Notes: a model not told the origin generated them from the letters alone. Counted from the first letter of the stretch, positions 37,007 to 45,522 are shown. The stretch: DNA of 64,000 bases from Prochlorococcus sp. AG-436-C14 (GCA_003209755.1 QCPD01000007.1:25581-89580); one strand, 5' to 3'. Translations and numbers: made by a program.

Positions 37007-37885
37007 TCAGTTATTGATTTTTTTTATAGCTAATTTAATAACTGCTCTAACATTTGTATCCTGCTCAATCTTAAGATGCTCTTTGAGTATATTTATAGCT
37101 TCGTTAATATTAAGTTGCATCAACGATAAAACGGAAGCTTTTCTAATATCTGGATTTTTATTTTTTAATTTTAATATTAAGGTAGGAATTAAAGATTCTA
37201 TTCTATACAATTTACCAACTAATTTAATAGCTTCAAGCTGAACATTTTCAGCAGTATCATTAATGGCACTTTCTAATAATTGAATTGCTTCTTGATCTTT
37301 TGACTGTCTAATATGTTCTTCAAGTGCTGAAATTGCAGCTGATTTAACATTGGTATTTTTTGATTTGGCTGCCTGTTTTATTGCATTAGGGGCTTTGGCT
37401 CCAATAAATTCTAAACACCAGGTAGCAAGACCATATTGCATTTCTGTATTTTCTTGATTCTCTAAGATAATGATTAGATGTTTAACAGCAGCTTCTCCAA
37501 AAATCGCAATTGCACCAGCTGCGGAGAATTGCACTACAAAATCTGAATCATTGGTAAGAGCTTTTATTAAATGAGGTAAAGCTTTTGGATCTTTAACTAA
37601 TTTTAAAGTCTTTGCTGCCGCTCGTCTCTGTATTACGTTTTTACTATTCAGAAGAGCTTTAATTAATTCAGGTAAAGCTGCTGTGCCAACTTGGGCTAAT
37701 GCTTCTCCATGACGTCTTCTCACTAAACCATTTTCATCACTAAGACCTTTGATTAACAACTTGATGTCGTTTTGACTTGATTTTTTCTTACTCCTTATCT
37801 TGTTTTTATCTCCATTTATTTTTTCTCTTTCTTCTTCAGTTGGTTGTTCATTTTCCAAGTAATAAACCACTTTTTTGTTATCCAC
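37007..37885 (-). CDS. mpeX: HEAT-repeat bilin lyase, MpeX/CpeF/MpeU-like
   Basis: Protein of the E/F-type bilin lyase group. The 292 residues start with a charged N terminus followed by HEAT repeats: LSDENGLVRRRHGEALAQVG, KNVIQRRAAAKTLKLVKDPK, DSDFVVQFSAAGAIAIFGEA and later NPDIRKASVLSLMQLNIN. The first of these, with VRRRHGEALAQVGTAALPEL, resembles MpeU/MpeV/CpeF lyases of marine picocyanobacteria. MpeX is the name used in Prochlorococcus SS120; the assignment is by length and neighbourhood. It is convergent with the cpeZ-like gene and divergent from the cpeY-like gene. Confidence 0.7.
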   Translation of the reverse strand: MDNKKVVYYLENEQPTEEEREKINGDKNKIRSKKKSSQNDIKLLIKGLSDENGLVRRRHGEALAQVGTAALPELIKALLNSKNVIQRRAAAKTLKLVKDPKALPHLIKALTNDSDFVVQFSAAGAIAIFGEAAVKHLIIILENQENTEMQYGLATWCLEFIGAKAPNAIKQAAKSKNTNVKSAAISALEEHIRQSKDQEAIQLLESAINDTAENVQLEAIKLVGKLYRIESLIPTLILKLKNKNPDIRKASVLSLMQLNINEAINILKEHLKIEQDTNVRAVIKLAIKKINN

Positions 37886-37923
37886 TTGAAAGCTTATTAT
37901 ATAATCTAGATTAAATTATTTGC

Positions 37924-37929
37924 TATAAT
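37924..37929 (+). promoter_or_regulatory. Candidate -10 box upstream of cpeY-like gene
   Basis: TATAAT in the 151-base gap between the divergent mpeX-like and cpeY-like genes, 108 bases before the GTG start. No clear -35 element is visible. A TATAAT on the opposite strand (complement of 37896-37901) lies too close to the mpeX start to be confident about. Confidence 0.25.
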
Positions 37930-38036
37930 CTTATTACATGTATTTTCAAAAATAATATCGTTTTATATTAAGCATCATCCTAGTATGAATATAATGCTAT
38001 CAGCTTATCTACTAAATACAGGACTTTAGAAAAAAA

Positions 38037-39347
38037 GTGCAATCAAATCCATTTAATAATTTACCGAAAATAAATAAAATAGAAGCTATCAATATTCTTA
38101 GAAAACCCATTTCTGAGGTTAAGCTTTTAGTAGATTATTATAAAGCTGTATTCCACTTAGTAAATTTCCCTTGTGAAGAATCAGAAAAGGTGCTTCTTGA
38201 CTTTATTAAATATGACTGTGAAAAACTTGAATATAAGATAGCAAAAAGAAAAGCAATAGAGGTACTTGCTATCTTCGATTGTAAGAAAGCAATACCAACT
38301 ATTGCAGGTTTTCTTCAAAATGATAATAACGATGATTATCTTATTGAGACGGCTATCTGGTCATTAGGTAAACTTAAATGTAAAGATAATGATATTATTA
38401 ATGAAATTTGTTTGATCTTGTATAAGAAATTTAATAATAAAAGATTAGTAATACAAACTTTAACTAATTTAGGGGTTAGAAAAGAAATAGATAAGATTAG
38501 ATCATTATCAAGAGATAAGGAATCATCCAATGGAGTTAAAGGAGCATCTTTCGCGGCATTAATAAAACTTGCTGGTGAAGAAGATAAACTTAGTTATTTG
38601 AAGGATTTCTTGAAACTATCTAATCAAAATGATAGACATTGTGCAGTTCAAGATATCATAAATGCTGGTCATCTATCTGTTTTACCTGTTTTAATTAAGG
38701 CGCCAATTTCTCCATCTTTTAAATTACAGGCAATAGAATCTCTTTGGAATAATGAAGTAGTATTTTGGAAAAATATAAATCTATTAAATTGTATAGATTC
38801 AGTTATTTTTGATGATCCAACTAAGATCGATACTTTAGAAATTAAAAATTTAAATAATGACTTGAGTTTTTATATTCAGCAACTTTTTCATACAGACTTT
38901 AATAGATGTTATTTAGCAATCCACGAATTGCTAAAATACCCTTTAGATAAGGTTTTATATTATCTCAATTATAATTGGGATAGAGCTAAATCAGATTATG
39001 GAGCGATATACTTCTTTATTAATGCATATAAATTACTATTAGATCAGGAATTATATGATGAATTAATTTTAGATAAAGTAGATTTTCTATTATCCGATAA
39101 TTGGCCTAATTATATGAAATTTAAATCTTCAGCAATACAAATATTGGGTTCCTTGAATGAAAATAAATTCTATAATAATATAATTGAGTTTTCAGATGAG
39201 AGGCATACACCCTATTGGAAAAATAGATATACAGCCTTGCTAGTATTACAAGATAAGCAAATTCATATTAAAAAAAAATACGCTAAATTATTTTTGGATG
39301 ATAGTCATAAATTTGTGAGATTAAAGGCAAAAGAAATTATTCCTTAA
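38037..39347 (+). CDS. cpeY: HEAT-repeat bilin lyase subunit, CpeY-like
   Basis: Probable catalytic partner of CpeZ, attaching phycoerythrobilin to the Cys82-type site of alpha phycoerythrin in other cyanobacteria. The 436-residue length matches CpeY. HEAT-like helices are visible, such as LEYKIAKRKAIEVLAIFDCK and YLIETAIWSLGKLKCKDND. The middle segment SLSRDKESSNGVKGASFAAL and the C-terminal RYTALLVLQDKQIHIKKKYA also fit. The start is GTG 38037; no ATG is available. The gene is more AT-rich and Asn/Lys rich than its homologues usually are. Confidence 0.78.
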   Translation: MQSNPFNNLPKINKIEAINILRKPISEVKLLVDYYKAVFHLVNFPCEESEKVLLDFIKYDCEKLEYKIAKRKAIEVLAIFDCKKAIPTIAGFLQNDNNDDYLIETAIWSLGKLKCKDNDIINEICLILYKKFNNKRLVIQTLTNLGVRKEIDKIRSLSRDKESSNGVKGASFAALIKLAGEEDKLSYLKDFLKLSNQNDRHCAVQDIINAGHLSVLPVLIKAPISPSFKLQAIESLWNNEVVFWKNINLLNCIDSVIFDDPTKIDTLEIKNLNNDLSFYIQQLFHTDFNRCYLAIHELLKYPLDKVLYYLNYNWDRAKSDYGAIYFFINAYKLLLDQELYDELILDKVDFLLSDNWPNYMKFKSSAIQILGSLNENKFYNNIIEFSDERHTPYWKNRYTALLVLQDKQIHIKKKYAKLFLDDSHKFVRLKAKEIIP

Positions 39348-39349
39348 TT

Positions 39350-39374
39350 AATTTATCTTTGGTAAAGATAAATT
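39350..39374. terminator. Inverted repeat between convergent cpeY and cpeT
   Basis: AATTTATCTTT (39350-39360) and AAAGATAAATT (39364-39374) are perfect reverse complements with a 3-base GGT loop. The location in the 36-base gap between two convergent genes suggests a shared end point. The stem is AT-only apart from one pair and lacks a following T-run, so termination is uncertain. Confidence 0.45.
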
Positions 39375-39383
39375 GAATCTATA

Positions 39384-39980
39384 TTACCAATTCTTGTCAA
39401 TAAAACAATCAAAATCGTCTATTTTTTTAAATATTAATGGCCCAAAGTCTGATCCCCAAATCTTTTTATCAGTTTCTACTTCATATCCAGAATCTTCAGA
39501 AATAAGAAGGTGTTTGTTAACTGATACTTCACTTTTTACATAAGTCTTATCTCTACCATATTGTATATAGCATCTACAACCTGATTCTATTGTCCCTGAA
39601 AAATTCCCTGGATTTGTTTTTCTAAAAAACATAGAGCACCCAGATTTTTTATATAATTTATGTTTCGATATGTTTTCTAGAAGAGATATATCTAAAGCAC
39701 CACCAGTGAATCTTTCTTTATCTTCAATTTTATGATTACTTAAAATAAAAATTTCTTTTTCGTGGGATAATTTATTTATAGACTGTCTATATGGATTCCA
39801 TATATCGTGTTGATACCTCTGCTCTGAGTAAAACGCAAAACATTTATAAGTTTTAAAAAATAATGGACGAATATGTATTTGAATATGTGCAAATTTTCTT
39901 GGATTTTCTAAAGCTTGTTCCTTATTACTAAATACTCCTGAAATTATCTTAGCAAATTCTACTACAGCTTTTCTTTTCAT
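39384..39980 (-). CDS. cpeT: Phycobiliprotein lyase CpeT
   Basis: T-type bilin lyase, which in relatives attaches phycoerythrobilin to the C-terminal beta cysteine (Cys163 here). The 198 residues show the family pattern: an early GVFSNKEQALENPRKFAHIQ, then SEQRYQHDIWNPYRQ, the central SGCSMFFRKTNPGNFSGTIE, and the end TDKKIWGSDFGPLIFKK. Its target site is retained in CpeB, consistent with an active lyase. It follows cpeS after 14 bases on the minus strand. Confidence 0.92.
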   Translation of the reverse strand: MKRKAVVEFAKIISGVFSNKEQALENPRKFAHIQIHIRPLFFKTYKCFAFYSEQRYQHDIWNPYRQSINKLSHEKEIFILSNHKIEDKERFTGGALDISLLENISKHKLYKKSGCSMFFRKTNPGNFSGTIESGCRCYIQYGRDKTYVKSEVSVNKHLLISEDSGYEVETDKKIWGSDFGPLIFKKIDDFDCFIDKNW

Positions 39981-39994
39981 CTTATAAATGTAAT

Positions 39995-40528
39995 TTATTT
40001 TTTTATAGAACGAATTTCAGATGCATAAGAGGTTTGCAGGATAGCTAATGAATCTATTGCTCTAGTAACAGAAGATCTACTCCTTAAATTGTTTGAGACA
40101 AACCATATTCTTTCTTCTGTACAAATATGACTATAGTTTGAATAAATAATTAGAGTTCCGTCATCAAGAATCTTGTATATTGATACTATTTGCACTGCTT
40201 CCGTGTATCCAATGCTCCTAATTATCTTTCCTTCAGTTTTAGAAATCTCCACAGGAACGAGTATACATTCGCCAGAAGAGTTTTCTTTTTGATTCTCCTC
40301 ACCCCATTCACTTTTTGCTTCCCAATTAATTAGAAATGCTTTATTTACTGCATTAGTAGTTATTAAATTATCTTTTAAAAATTTAATAACTCTAGAATCG
40401 TTACTTTTAGAAGGAACTATTTTTATTTTACTTCTTATTTCTTCAAATTCTTGAAATGCTAGAGAATGTCCGCTTCTCATTGAGTTCCATTCCCCAACGC
40501 TTTTTAAGAAAAATTCTTCAATATTCAT
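39995..40528 (-). CDS. cpeS: Phycobiliprotein lyase CpeS
   Basis: S-type lyase that attaches bilins to Cys82-type sites. The 177-residue lipocalin-like protein begins MNIEEFFLKSVGEWNSMRSG, the start typical of CpcS/CpeS, and carries the conserved EERIWFVSNNLRSRSSV near the C terminus. The strand repeat region (RSIGYTEAVQIVSIYKILDD) fits the barrel. It lies between the linker gene and cpeT, all on the minus strand, so these three are probably one operon. Confidence 0.92.
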   Translation of the reverse strand: MNIEEFFLKSVGEWNSMRSGHSLAFQEFEEIRSKIKIVPSKSNDSRVIKFLKDNLITTNAVNKAFLINWEAKSEWGEENQKENSSGECILVPVEISKTEGKIIRSIGYTEAVQIVSIYKILDDGTLIIYSNYSHICTEERIWFVSNNLRSRSSVTRAIDSLAILQTSYASEIRSIKK

Positions 40529-40567
40529 CTACTTTCTTTAAATTGGGATTAATTTATTTTTAGACAA

Positions 40568-41359
40568 TTAAATAATTTCGCAAATGTCACTTGTAGCAAA
40601 GCCTTTTGATATGGATGAAGTTTCTAGAAAACTTTTTGTTTTCAAACCAATTGGAGAATTCCATGATCTCATGTATGGAACTATATCTTCACCAAAAACA
40701 TTATTATATTCATCAGAATCTATTAGAAAATCAATATGAGCTTCAAAACCTAGGTTATTTATAATATTAGAACTTTGAGACACTTCTATTTGACTTTTGA
40801 TGGGCCTACCAAGAATATGCTTGTATCTTAGCTTGATGGATTTATATTGGCTAATACTATCAAAGTAAAAATTTCTATAAATACTTGATTTACAAATGTT
40901 TCTTGTAAATTCTCTTATTGTGATATCACCATTCCTTAGTTTCCTTTCAATATCAATTGGGCGCTCCGATTGCATTAATGAGAAGTTTCCAAAGATATTT
41001 TTATATAACGCATTAATTGCTACCAGTAATGCATCATCATCATTAGGAACAAATTCATTGATTTGAAGCATATTTATTCGGACACTTTCTTTATTGAGTA
41101 TTTTGTAGTTATAACTTTCAATCTTATCTCTTCTGTAACTGCTCATAACTTTGTTATGAATTAAATTTTCGAATTGTTTAGGCTTGGTTTTAGATGTGAC
41201 TGTGAATTTTTCTTTTTCTCCTGGCATGGATGCTCCTCTTATATGTAATCCATATGTTGTTTTTTTACTTCCAGAAACTCTGCTTTTGTTATACTTAACT
41301 GGATTTTTATTAATTGCTTCGGCTCCTATTTTGAGCGCTTTAAATGGAATACTTGACAT
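40568..41359 (-). CDS. ppeC: Phycoerythrin-associated linker polypeptide
   Basis: PBS-linker-domain protein that would organise phycoerythrin hexamers; PpeC in Prochlorococcus SS120. The 263 residues have a basic, poorly conserved N terminus (about 1-100) and a linker domain from about 105. Landmarks are NALYKNIFGNFSLMQSERPI, ERKLRNGDITIREFTRNICK, SIYRNFYFDSISQYKSIKLR, YKHILGRPI, and IDFLIDSDEYNNVFGEDIVP followed by YMRSW. Only two cysteines are present, neither in the N-terminal region where gamma subunits of marine Synechococcus bind a bilin, so it is probably uncoloured. Confidence 0.87.
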   Translation of the reverse strand: MSSIPFKALKIGAEAINKNPVKYNKSRVSGSKKTTYGLHIRGASMPGEKEKFTVTSKTKPKQFENLIHNKVMSSYRRDKIESYNYKILNKESVRINMLQINEFVPNDDDALLVAINALYKNIFGNFSLMQSERPIDIERKLRNGDITIREFTRNICKSSIYRNFYFDSISQYKSIKLRYKHILGRPIKSQIEVSQSSNIINNLGFEAHIDFLIDSDEYNNVFGEDIVPYMRSWNSPIGLKTKSFLETSSISKGFATSDICEII

Positions 41360-41464
41360 ATCAATATTCAGTAATAAGTAAGTTTAACAATATAAAGAGA
41401 ATAAATATAAATTTTTTCTTTTTAAGTATCTATATTATTTAATTTCTTAATACTTATTTAGAAT

Positions 41465-42124
41465 TCATTGGCTTTTCTCTTGAGTTTTGGCGACTCTATT
41501 TTTATTAAATCCAGCGATGGTTGCTAGTGCAAACATGCCAAGTAAAGCTCCCCCAAGCATTAGTCCCGCGCCTTGACTTACGCCTGCTCCAACAGCAACA
41601 ATAATTGAATCACTTATTAATAAACTGATTATTAGAGCGGGAGTGAATAGTCTCCATCTTGTTCCACCTATCCCTAGTGCATAGCTTAAAAAATCAAAAA
41701 GTCCAGTCATTAGTAGTCCAGTCATTAGAAAGAAATTTCCTTCTAGTTGATTTTGATTAAAACCCTCAATTCTTTTCATGGCTTTTAAGCCAACTAATTT
41801 GCGAACCGGAGCACGCCCGAAATTTCTAGCGATAAAAAATGCTAACTGGCAAAAAATCAGGTCAGATATAAATATAGTTAGATAGCCTGATTTGAAACCA
41901 AGTAATGATCCAGCTAAAAGTGAATAAACTGAGCTAGGTAATGCTGGAAGAATTACGCTTATTCCTCGAAGTATAAGAATTCCAAGAGGTGCCCAAATCC
42001 CCATTTCTTTAACGGCACTTCTTAATGGTTCAATTCCATACGTCTGAATTAAGAATACAAGTAAAATGAAAGCACCTGTGAATAATGCAATAGTAAGGGA
42101 CTTTTTAAATTTTTCTTTTTTCAA
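41465..42124 (-). CDS. TVP38/TMEM64 (VTT/DedA-like) membrane protein
   Basis: Polytopic membrane protein of the SNARE-associated Golgi/VTT family, which includes lipid scramblases. There are 219 residues with about five hydrophobic segments. The family signature is seen in SSVYSLLAGSLLGFKSGYLT and the F-ARxxGR-type loop AFFIARNFGRAPVRKLVG. The substrate is unknown. It closes the phycoerythrin locus on its right side; a link to pigment metabolism is not implied by the family. Confidence 0.85.
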   Translation of the reverse strand: MKKEKFKKSLTIALFTGAFILLVFLIQTYGIEPLRSAVKEMGIWAPLGILILRGISVILPALPSSVYSLLAGSLLGFKSGYLTIFISDLIFCQLAFFIARNFGRAPVRKLVGLKAMKRIEGFNQNQLEGNFFLMTGLLMTGLFDFLSYALGIGGTRWRLFTPALIISLLISDSIIVAVGAGVSQGAGLMLGGALLGMFALATIAGFNKNRVAKTQEKSQ

Positions 42125-42293
42125 ATTGAACTCCTGGCGATAGAGGTTAAGCTCTTAAAAGATTTCTAATTTAATTATCCTATTTAAAATTTGTTTGATT
42201 TAGTTAATCAATAAAGATTTACGTGACATACAATTAATCAATTTTATGATTTTTGGCACGATACTAAAATAAAAATTTAACGTGTGAAATTTG

Positions 42294-43192
42294 ATGCCCA
42301 CATCTCCTGTGAAAAACTTGATTACCGGAGGTGCTGGCTTTGTGGGTTCTCATTTAGTTGATCGCTTAATGAAATCTGGAGAAAAAGTTATATGTTTGGA
42401 CAATTTTTTTACTGGAAGTAAAGAAAATATTGAACATTGGATTGGACATTAATCTTTGGAGCTCATACATCGTGACATTACCGAGCCAATCAAGCTTGAT
42501 GTTGATGGGATTTGGCATTTACCCTGTCCAGCTTCTCCAATTCATTATCAATTTAATCCTATGAAAACAGCTAAATGAGTTTTCTTGGGACTTACAATAT
42601 GCTTAGAGTAGCAAGGAGAGTTGGAGCTCGAATATTATTTGCAAGTACTAGTGAAGTTTATGGTAATCCCGAAATACATCCTCAAAATGAAAAATATAAC
42701 TGTAATGTAAATCCTATAGGAATTCGTAGTTGCTACGATGAGGGTAAACGTGTCGCCGAATCATTGTGTTATGACTATATGAGAATGCATGGTATAGAGA
42801 TAAGAATTGCCAGAATATTTAATGCCTATGGTTCTAGAATGTTATTAAATGATGGAAGACTTATTAGCAACTTATTAGTTCAATAAATAGATGGGAAGGA
42901 CTTAACTATTTATGGAAATAGTAATCAAACCAGAAGCTTTTGTTTTATTGATGATTTGATAGATGGTTTAACTTTATTCATGAATTCTTCAAATAACTAA
43001 CTTAATAAGAAATACATGAATTGAAAAGGTAAATCTAAACTTTCAAAAGAATTTGAAGATGATCCATTGAGGACAAAACCTTCAATTTATCTTGCATAAA
43101 AAGAATTAAATTGGGAGCACAAAATAATGTTTAAAGAAGGATTAGAAATCACAAGAGATTATTTGGAAAGGAAATTAATCTTTAAAAACTAA
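42294..43192 (+). pseudogene. UDP-glucuronate decarboxylase (UXS-type), broken
   Basis: A degraded NAD-dependent sugar epimerase/decarboxylase, read across frames. The start [20 protein letters not shown] retains the dinucleotide loop. After [18 protein letters not shown] an in-frame TAA occurs (42450-42452). Homology goes on (ITEPIKLDVDGIWHLPCPAS) to a frameshift near 42573. The next frame (42575-42886) holds [35 protein letters not shown] and [19 protein letters not shown], including the YxxxK-type site, then ends at TAA where a codon such as TCA is expected. Further remnants (TIYGNSNQTRSFCFIDDLID; DDPLRTKPSIYLA, stop, KELNW) run to 43192. At least four lesions make it non-functional. Confidence 0.9.
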
Positions 43193-43285
43193 ATAAGTAA
43201 TTAACTATTTTTAATTTAAAAAAGTTAATCAATATGATGCTATGATGATAGAAATTGTTTGTTTTTTATAAATTAGAATAAAATC

Positions 43286-44332
43286 ATGAATTTAAAGGCA
43301 AGTAATGAGACAATTCTTGTAACAGGTGCTGCGGGTTTTATTGGTGCGGCTTTAGTAAAAGCTCTTCTTTCTTTGGATTTTAAAGTTATAGGTATTGATA
43401 ATTTAAATGACTATTATTCTACTTCATTAAAGAGATCTAGATTAACTGAAATTAAGAAAGTTTCCATGAAAAATGGAGAATGGTTTTTTTATGAGATTTC
43501 TATAGAAGATAATAAAGTATTGCAAGACATAATTAATAGATATAATCCAGAAATTTTAGTTCATCTTGCCGCTCAAGCTGGTGTTCGTTATTCAATAACC
43601 AATCCTGCTGCATATATACAAAGTAATTTAGTGGGTTTTGCAAATGTACTTGAAGGATGTAGGCAGAATAAGATTTCTCATTTGATTTATGCATCTAGCA
43701 GTTCTGTTTATGGTGGCAATAAAAATCTTCCTTTCTATGAAGAACAAGCAGTAAATCATCCAGTTAGTTTGTATGCGGCGACTAAGAAATCTAATGAATT
43801 AATGGCCCATACATATAGCCACTTATATGACTTGCCAACAACTGGGCTCCGATTCTTTACCGTTTATGGCCCATGGGGAAGACCCGATATGGCTCCAATG
43901 ATTTTTGCTAGATCAATTTTAAATAATGAGCCAATCCAAGTATTTAATCACGGTAAAATGCAGAGAGATTTTACTTACATTGATGATGTAGTAGAGGGGA
44001 TCATTCGTTGTTGCTTCAAGAAAGCAAGTATTGATGATGACTTTAATCCTCTTATTCCTAACCCTTCAACTTCATCTGTACCTTATAGAATTTTTAATAT
44101 TGGTAATTCACATCCAACTCAACTCTTATATTTTATAGAGCTATTAGAGAATAATTTAGGAAAGAAAGCTATAAAGAATTTTCAACCTATGCAGCCAGGA
44201 GATGTAGTTTCCACTGCTGCAAGGATGGATTTGCTTAATTCATGGGTAGAATACAAACCCACAACATCTATAGAAAATGGTATTAAATTGTTTTCTGAAT
44301 GGTATTTAGAATATTTTAAAAATACTTTTTGA
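43286..44332 (+). CDS. UDP-glucuronate 4-epimerase-like NAD-dependent epimerase
   Basis: Short-chain dehydrogenase-type enzyme predicted to make UDP-galacturonate for surface polysaccharide. The dinucleotide loop VTGAAGFIGAALVKAL, the catalytic SSSVYGGN and YAATKKSNELMAH, and GLRFFTVYGPWGRPDMAPMI, which is typical of the glucuronate-epimerase subgroup, are all intact in 348 residues. It lies 93 bases after a dead decarboxylase that would use the same UDP-glucuronate substrate, so both were probably part of one nucleotide-sugar set. Confidence 0.9.
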   Translation: MNLKASNETILVTGAAGFIGAALVKALLSLDFKVIGIDNLNDYYSTSLKRSRLTEIKKVSMKNGEWFFYEISIEDNKVLQDIINRYNPEILVHLAAQAGVRYSITNPAAYIQSNLVGFANVLEGCRQNKISHLIYASSSSVYGGNKNLPFYEEQAVNHPVSLYAATKKSNELMAHTYSHLYDLPTTGLRFFTVYGPWGRPDMAPMIFARSILNNEPIQVFNHGKMQRDFTYIDDVVEGIIRCCFKKASIDDDFNPLIPNPSTSSVPYRIFNIGNSHPTQLLYFIELLENNLGKKAIKNFQPMQPGDVVSTAARMDLLNSWVEYKPTTSIENGIKLFSEWYLEYFKNTF

Positions 44333-44366
44333 GGAATGATTTTGATTTTTTCTGATTATTTAAAAC

Positions 44367-44597
44367 TCATGCTAGTCCTAACAATTTAATTCTAAAGAGA
44401 GCAACATTTTTTGATTGTATTGGATTTGAAGTTAGAAAAGGGTGCTCTTTAATCTTCTCAAAAACTATTTCAATTTTTTCATCTATGTTTAAATCTTTAT
44501 TATTTTTCAGATCACAATTCTTCCAGGCTGTATCAAATGCCATTGCAAAACTATCAGCATTATTATATAAATTTTCACTAGATGCATCTAAATTCAT
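44367..44597 (-). CDS. Small hypothetical protein
   Basis: A 76-residue ORF starting ATG 44597 with no recognised family. It is acidic and helical in composition, with DSFAMAFDTAWKNCDL and DEKIEIVFEKIKEHPFL as the more structured parts. No signal or membrane helix is seen. It is convergent with the epimerase gene, 34 bases apart. Coding status rests on length in an otherwise gene-poor area, so it is uncertain. Confidence 0.45.
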   Translation of the reverse strand: MNLDASSENLYNNADSFAMAFDTAWKNCDLKNNKDLNIDEKIEIVFEKIKEHPFLTSNPIQSKNVALFRIKLLGLA

Positions 44598-44994
44598 AAG
44601 AATAGAATTAAATGTTTAACTCATCTTAACTCCTTAATGGGAGATTAAAAATCCCAAAGTCTTTGTAATATAGTTAATCATTATTTTTTTTCGACAAAAC
44701 CTATTGCAGTATGATTTCTGGTTTATAAGCTAACTAATGCATTTGGAGATAAATGATATAAAAACCAACATAAATAATGATTATTGTTTACAATATATTT
44801 TTTATCATCTACTGATTTTGCCAGATATTAACGATCTTTTAGTCCTACTTATTATTGTCTTCATTTTTATTGTGAATTTCTTACGAAGAAATCGAGATTA
44901 GAATTATCTAATCTTATAAATGGTTTAAGAAAATTAATTATTTAGTCTTTAAAATTATCAACTTTAGAAATTTAACTAGTAGTGCTTTTGGGAA
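44598..44994. other. Gene-poor stretch with one tiny candidate ORF
   Basis: About 400 AT-rich bases. A short hairpin TGGGA/TCCCA lies around 44638-44656. The only candidate gene is a 54-residue ORF at 44737-44901, listed separately. I see no tRNA, promoter pair or protein remnant of a known family. Confidence 0.5.
44737..44901 (+). CDS. Tiny putative single-span membrane protein
   Basis: A 54-codon ORF from ATG 44737 to TAG 44901. The N terminus is polar (MHLEINDIKTNINNDY). The C-terminal half is a hydrophobic helix, DLLVLLIIVFIFIVNFLR, ending in basic RRNRD, which would fit a membrane protein with its C terminus in the cytoplasm. No family is recognised and no clear ribosome binding site is present. 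It could be chance in AT-rich DNA. Confidence 0.3.
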   Translation: MHLEINDIKTNINNDYCLQYIFYHLLILPDINDLLVLLIIVFIFIVNFLRRNRD

Positions 44995-45159
44995 CTAGGA
45001 GTCTCTAAGAGTTGTTCCAAGTCTCAAGGCTAAAACCCCTGCAAAAATAACCATTAAAAATGACATGCCAGCAAGATCGGGTGAGTTTATACCTAGACCT
45101 GAGGAGAAATCTACTTTGGATAGATCAAATGTACTTTGAACTCCTAGTAAAAGGTTCAT
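44995..45159 (-). CDS. Small one-helix membrane protein, unknown function
   Basis: A 54-residue ORF starting ATG 45159 (a second ATG immediately upstream at 45162). The N-terminal part SKVDFSSGLGINSPDLAG is followed by a clean helix, MSFLMVIFAGVLALRLG, and the tail TTLRDS. The well-formed organisation, with a loop, a Pro-Asp turn and a Gly/Ala-rich helix, resembles small photosystem-type or chlorophyll-binding-type peptides of picocyanobacteria, but I cannot name it. Coding looks more convincing than for other tiny ORFs in this stretch. Confidence 0.6.
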   Translation of the reverse strand: MNLLLGVQSTFDLSKVDFSSGLGINSPDLAGMSFLMVIFAGVLALRLGTTLRDS

Positions 45160-45363
45160 CATCTCTTAACTACTAATTTCATTTATGGTAACTCAAGATT
45201 GAAATGATCTTTTAATTTTCAGCTTCTAGGATCAACTCCTATGCAGTTTTGTAATAATTAGGATTGGTCTACTTACTAACTTATCACTTAAATGCCTTTC
45301 AGCTGCTAAGAATAGGAGTTTAACTAAAAATATTAAAAGTATGACTAACAATTTTTATAGACA

Positions 45364-45392
45364 TTAAAAAGCATCTTGCTTGAGGCGCTTTT
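45364..45392. terminator. Imperfect hairpin with A/T flanks, possible decayed terminator
   Basis: AAAAAGC(ATCT) at the left pairs with (AGGC)GCTTTTT at the right, with one mismatch and one G-U pair. It stands in the same position relative to the tRNA-like fragment at 45416 as the tRNA-Phe terminator does relative to the true tRNA, and both are preceded by ACATTAAAAA. It may be a decayed copy of that terminator. Confidence 0.5.
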
Positions 45393-45415
45393 TAATATTA
45401 AATGTTCCTATTTGA

Positions 45416-45439
45416 ATGGTGCCAGGGCCAAGATTTGAA
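45416..45439 (-). repeat. Decayed copy of tRNA-Phe 3' end (att-like repeat)
   Basis: The 24 bases here match the 3' end of tRNA-Phe plus flank (46797-46820) at 22 of 24 positions; the shared core is ATGGTGCCAGG then AGATTTGAA. Similarity fades beyond it (GGAGGGATA against CTGGGGACA). This is the pattern left when an element integrates at a tRNA 3' end. The interval between the two copies is 1,381 bases from start to start. Confidence 0.65.
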
Positions 45440-45499
45440 GGAGGGATAGGTAAAATACCTTGAACAGCACTATATTTGTACTCAAACCCCAGTATAATC

Positions 45500-45522
45500 T
45501 ACTAAATATTGTGTATTTAGTA
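45500..45522. repeat. Perfect 9-bp hairpin
   Basis: TACTAAATA (45500-45508) and TATTTAGTA (45514-45522) flank a 5-base loop TTGTG. It is the first of several perfect hairpins inside the interval bounded by the tRNA-Phe repeats. Confidence 0.55.

Noticed and set aside
36385..37885. HEAT-repeat genes as general scaffold proteins unrelated to pigments
   Set aside because: Position inside the phycoerythrin locus and lengths matching CpeZ, MpeX and CpeY make bilin-lyase roles far more likely.
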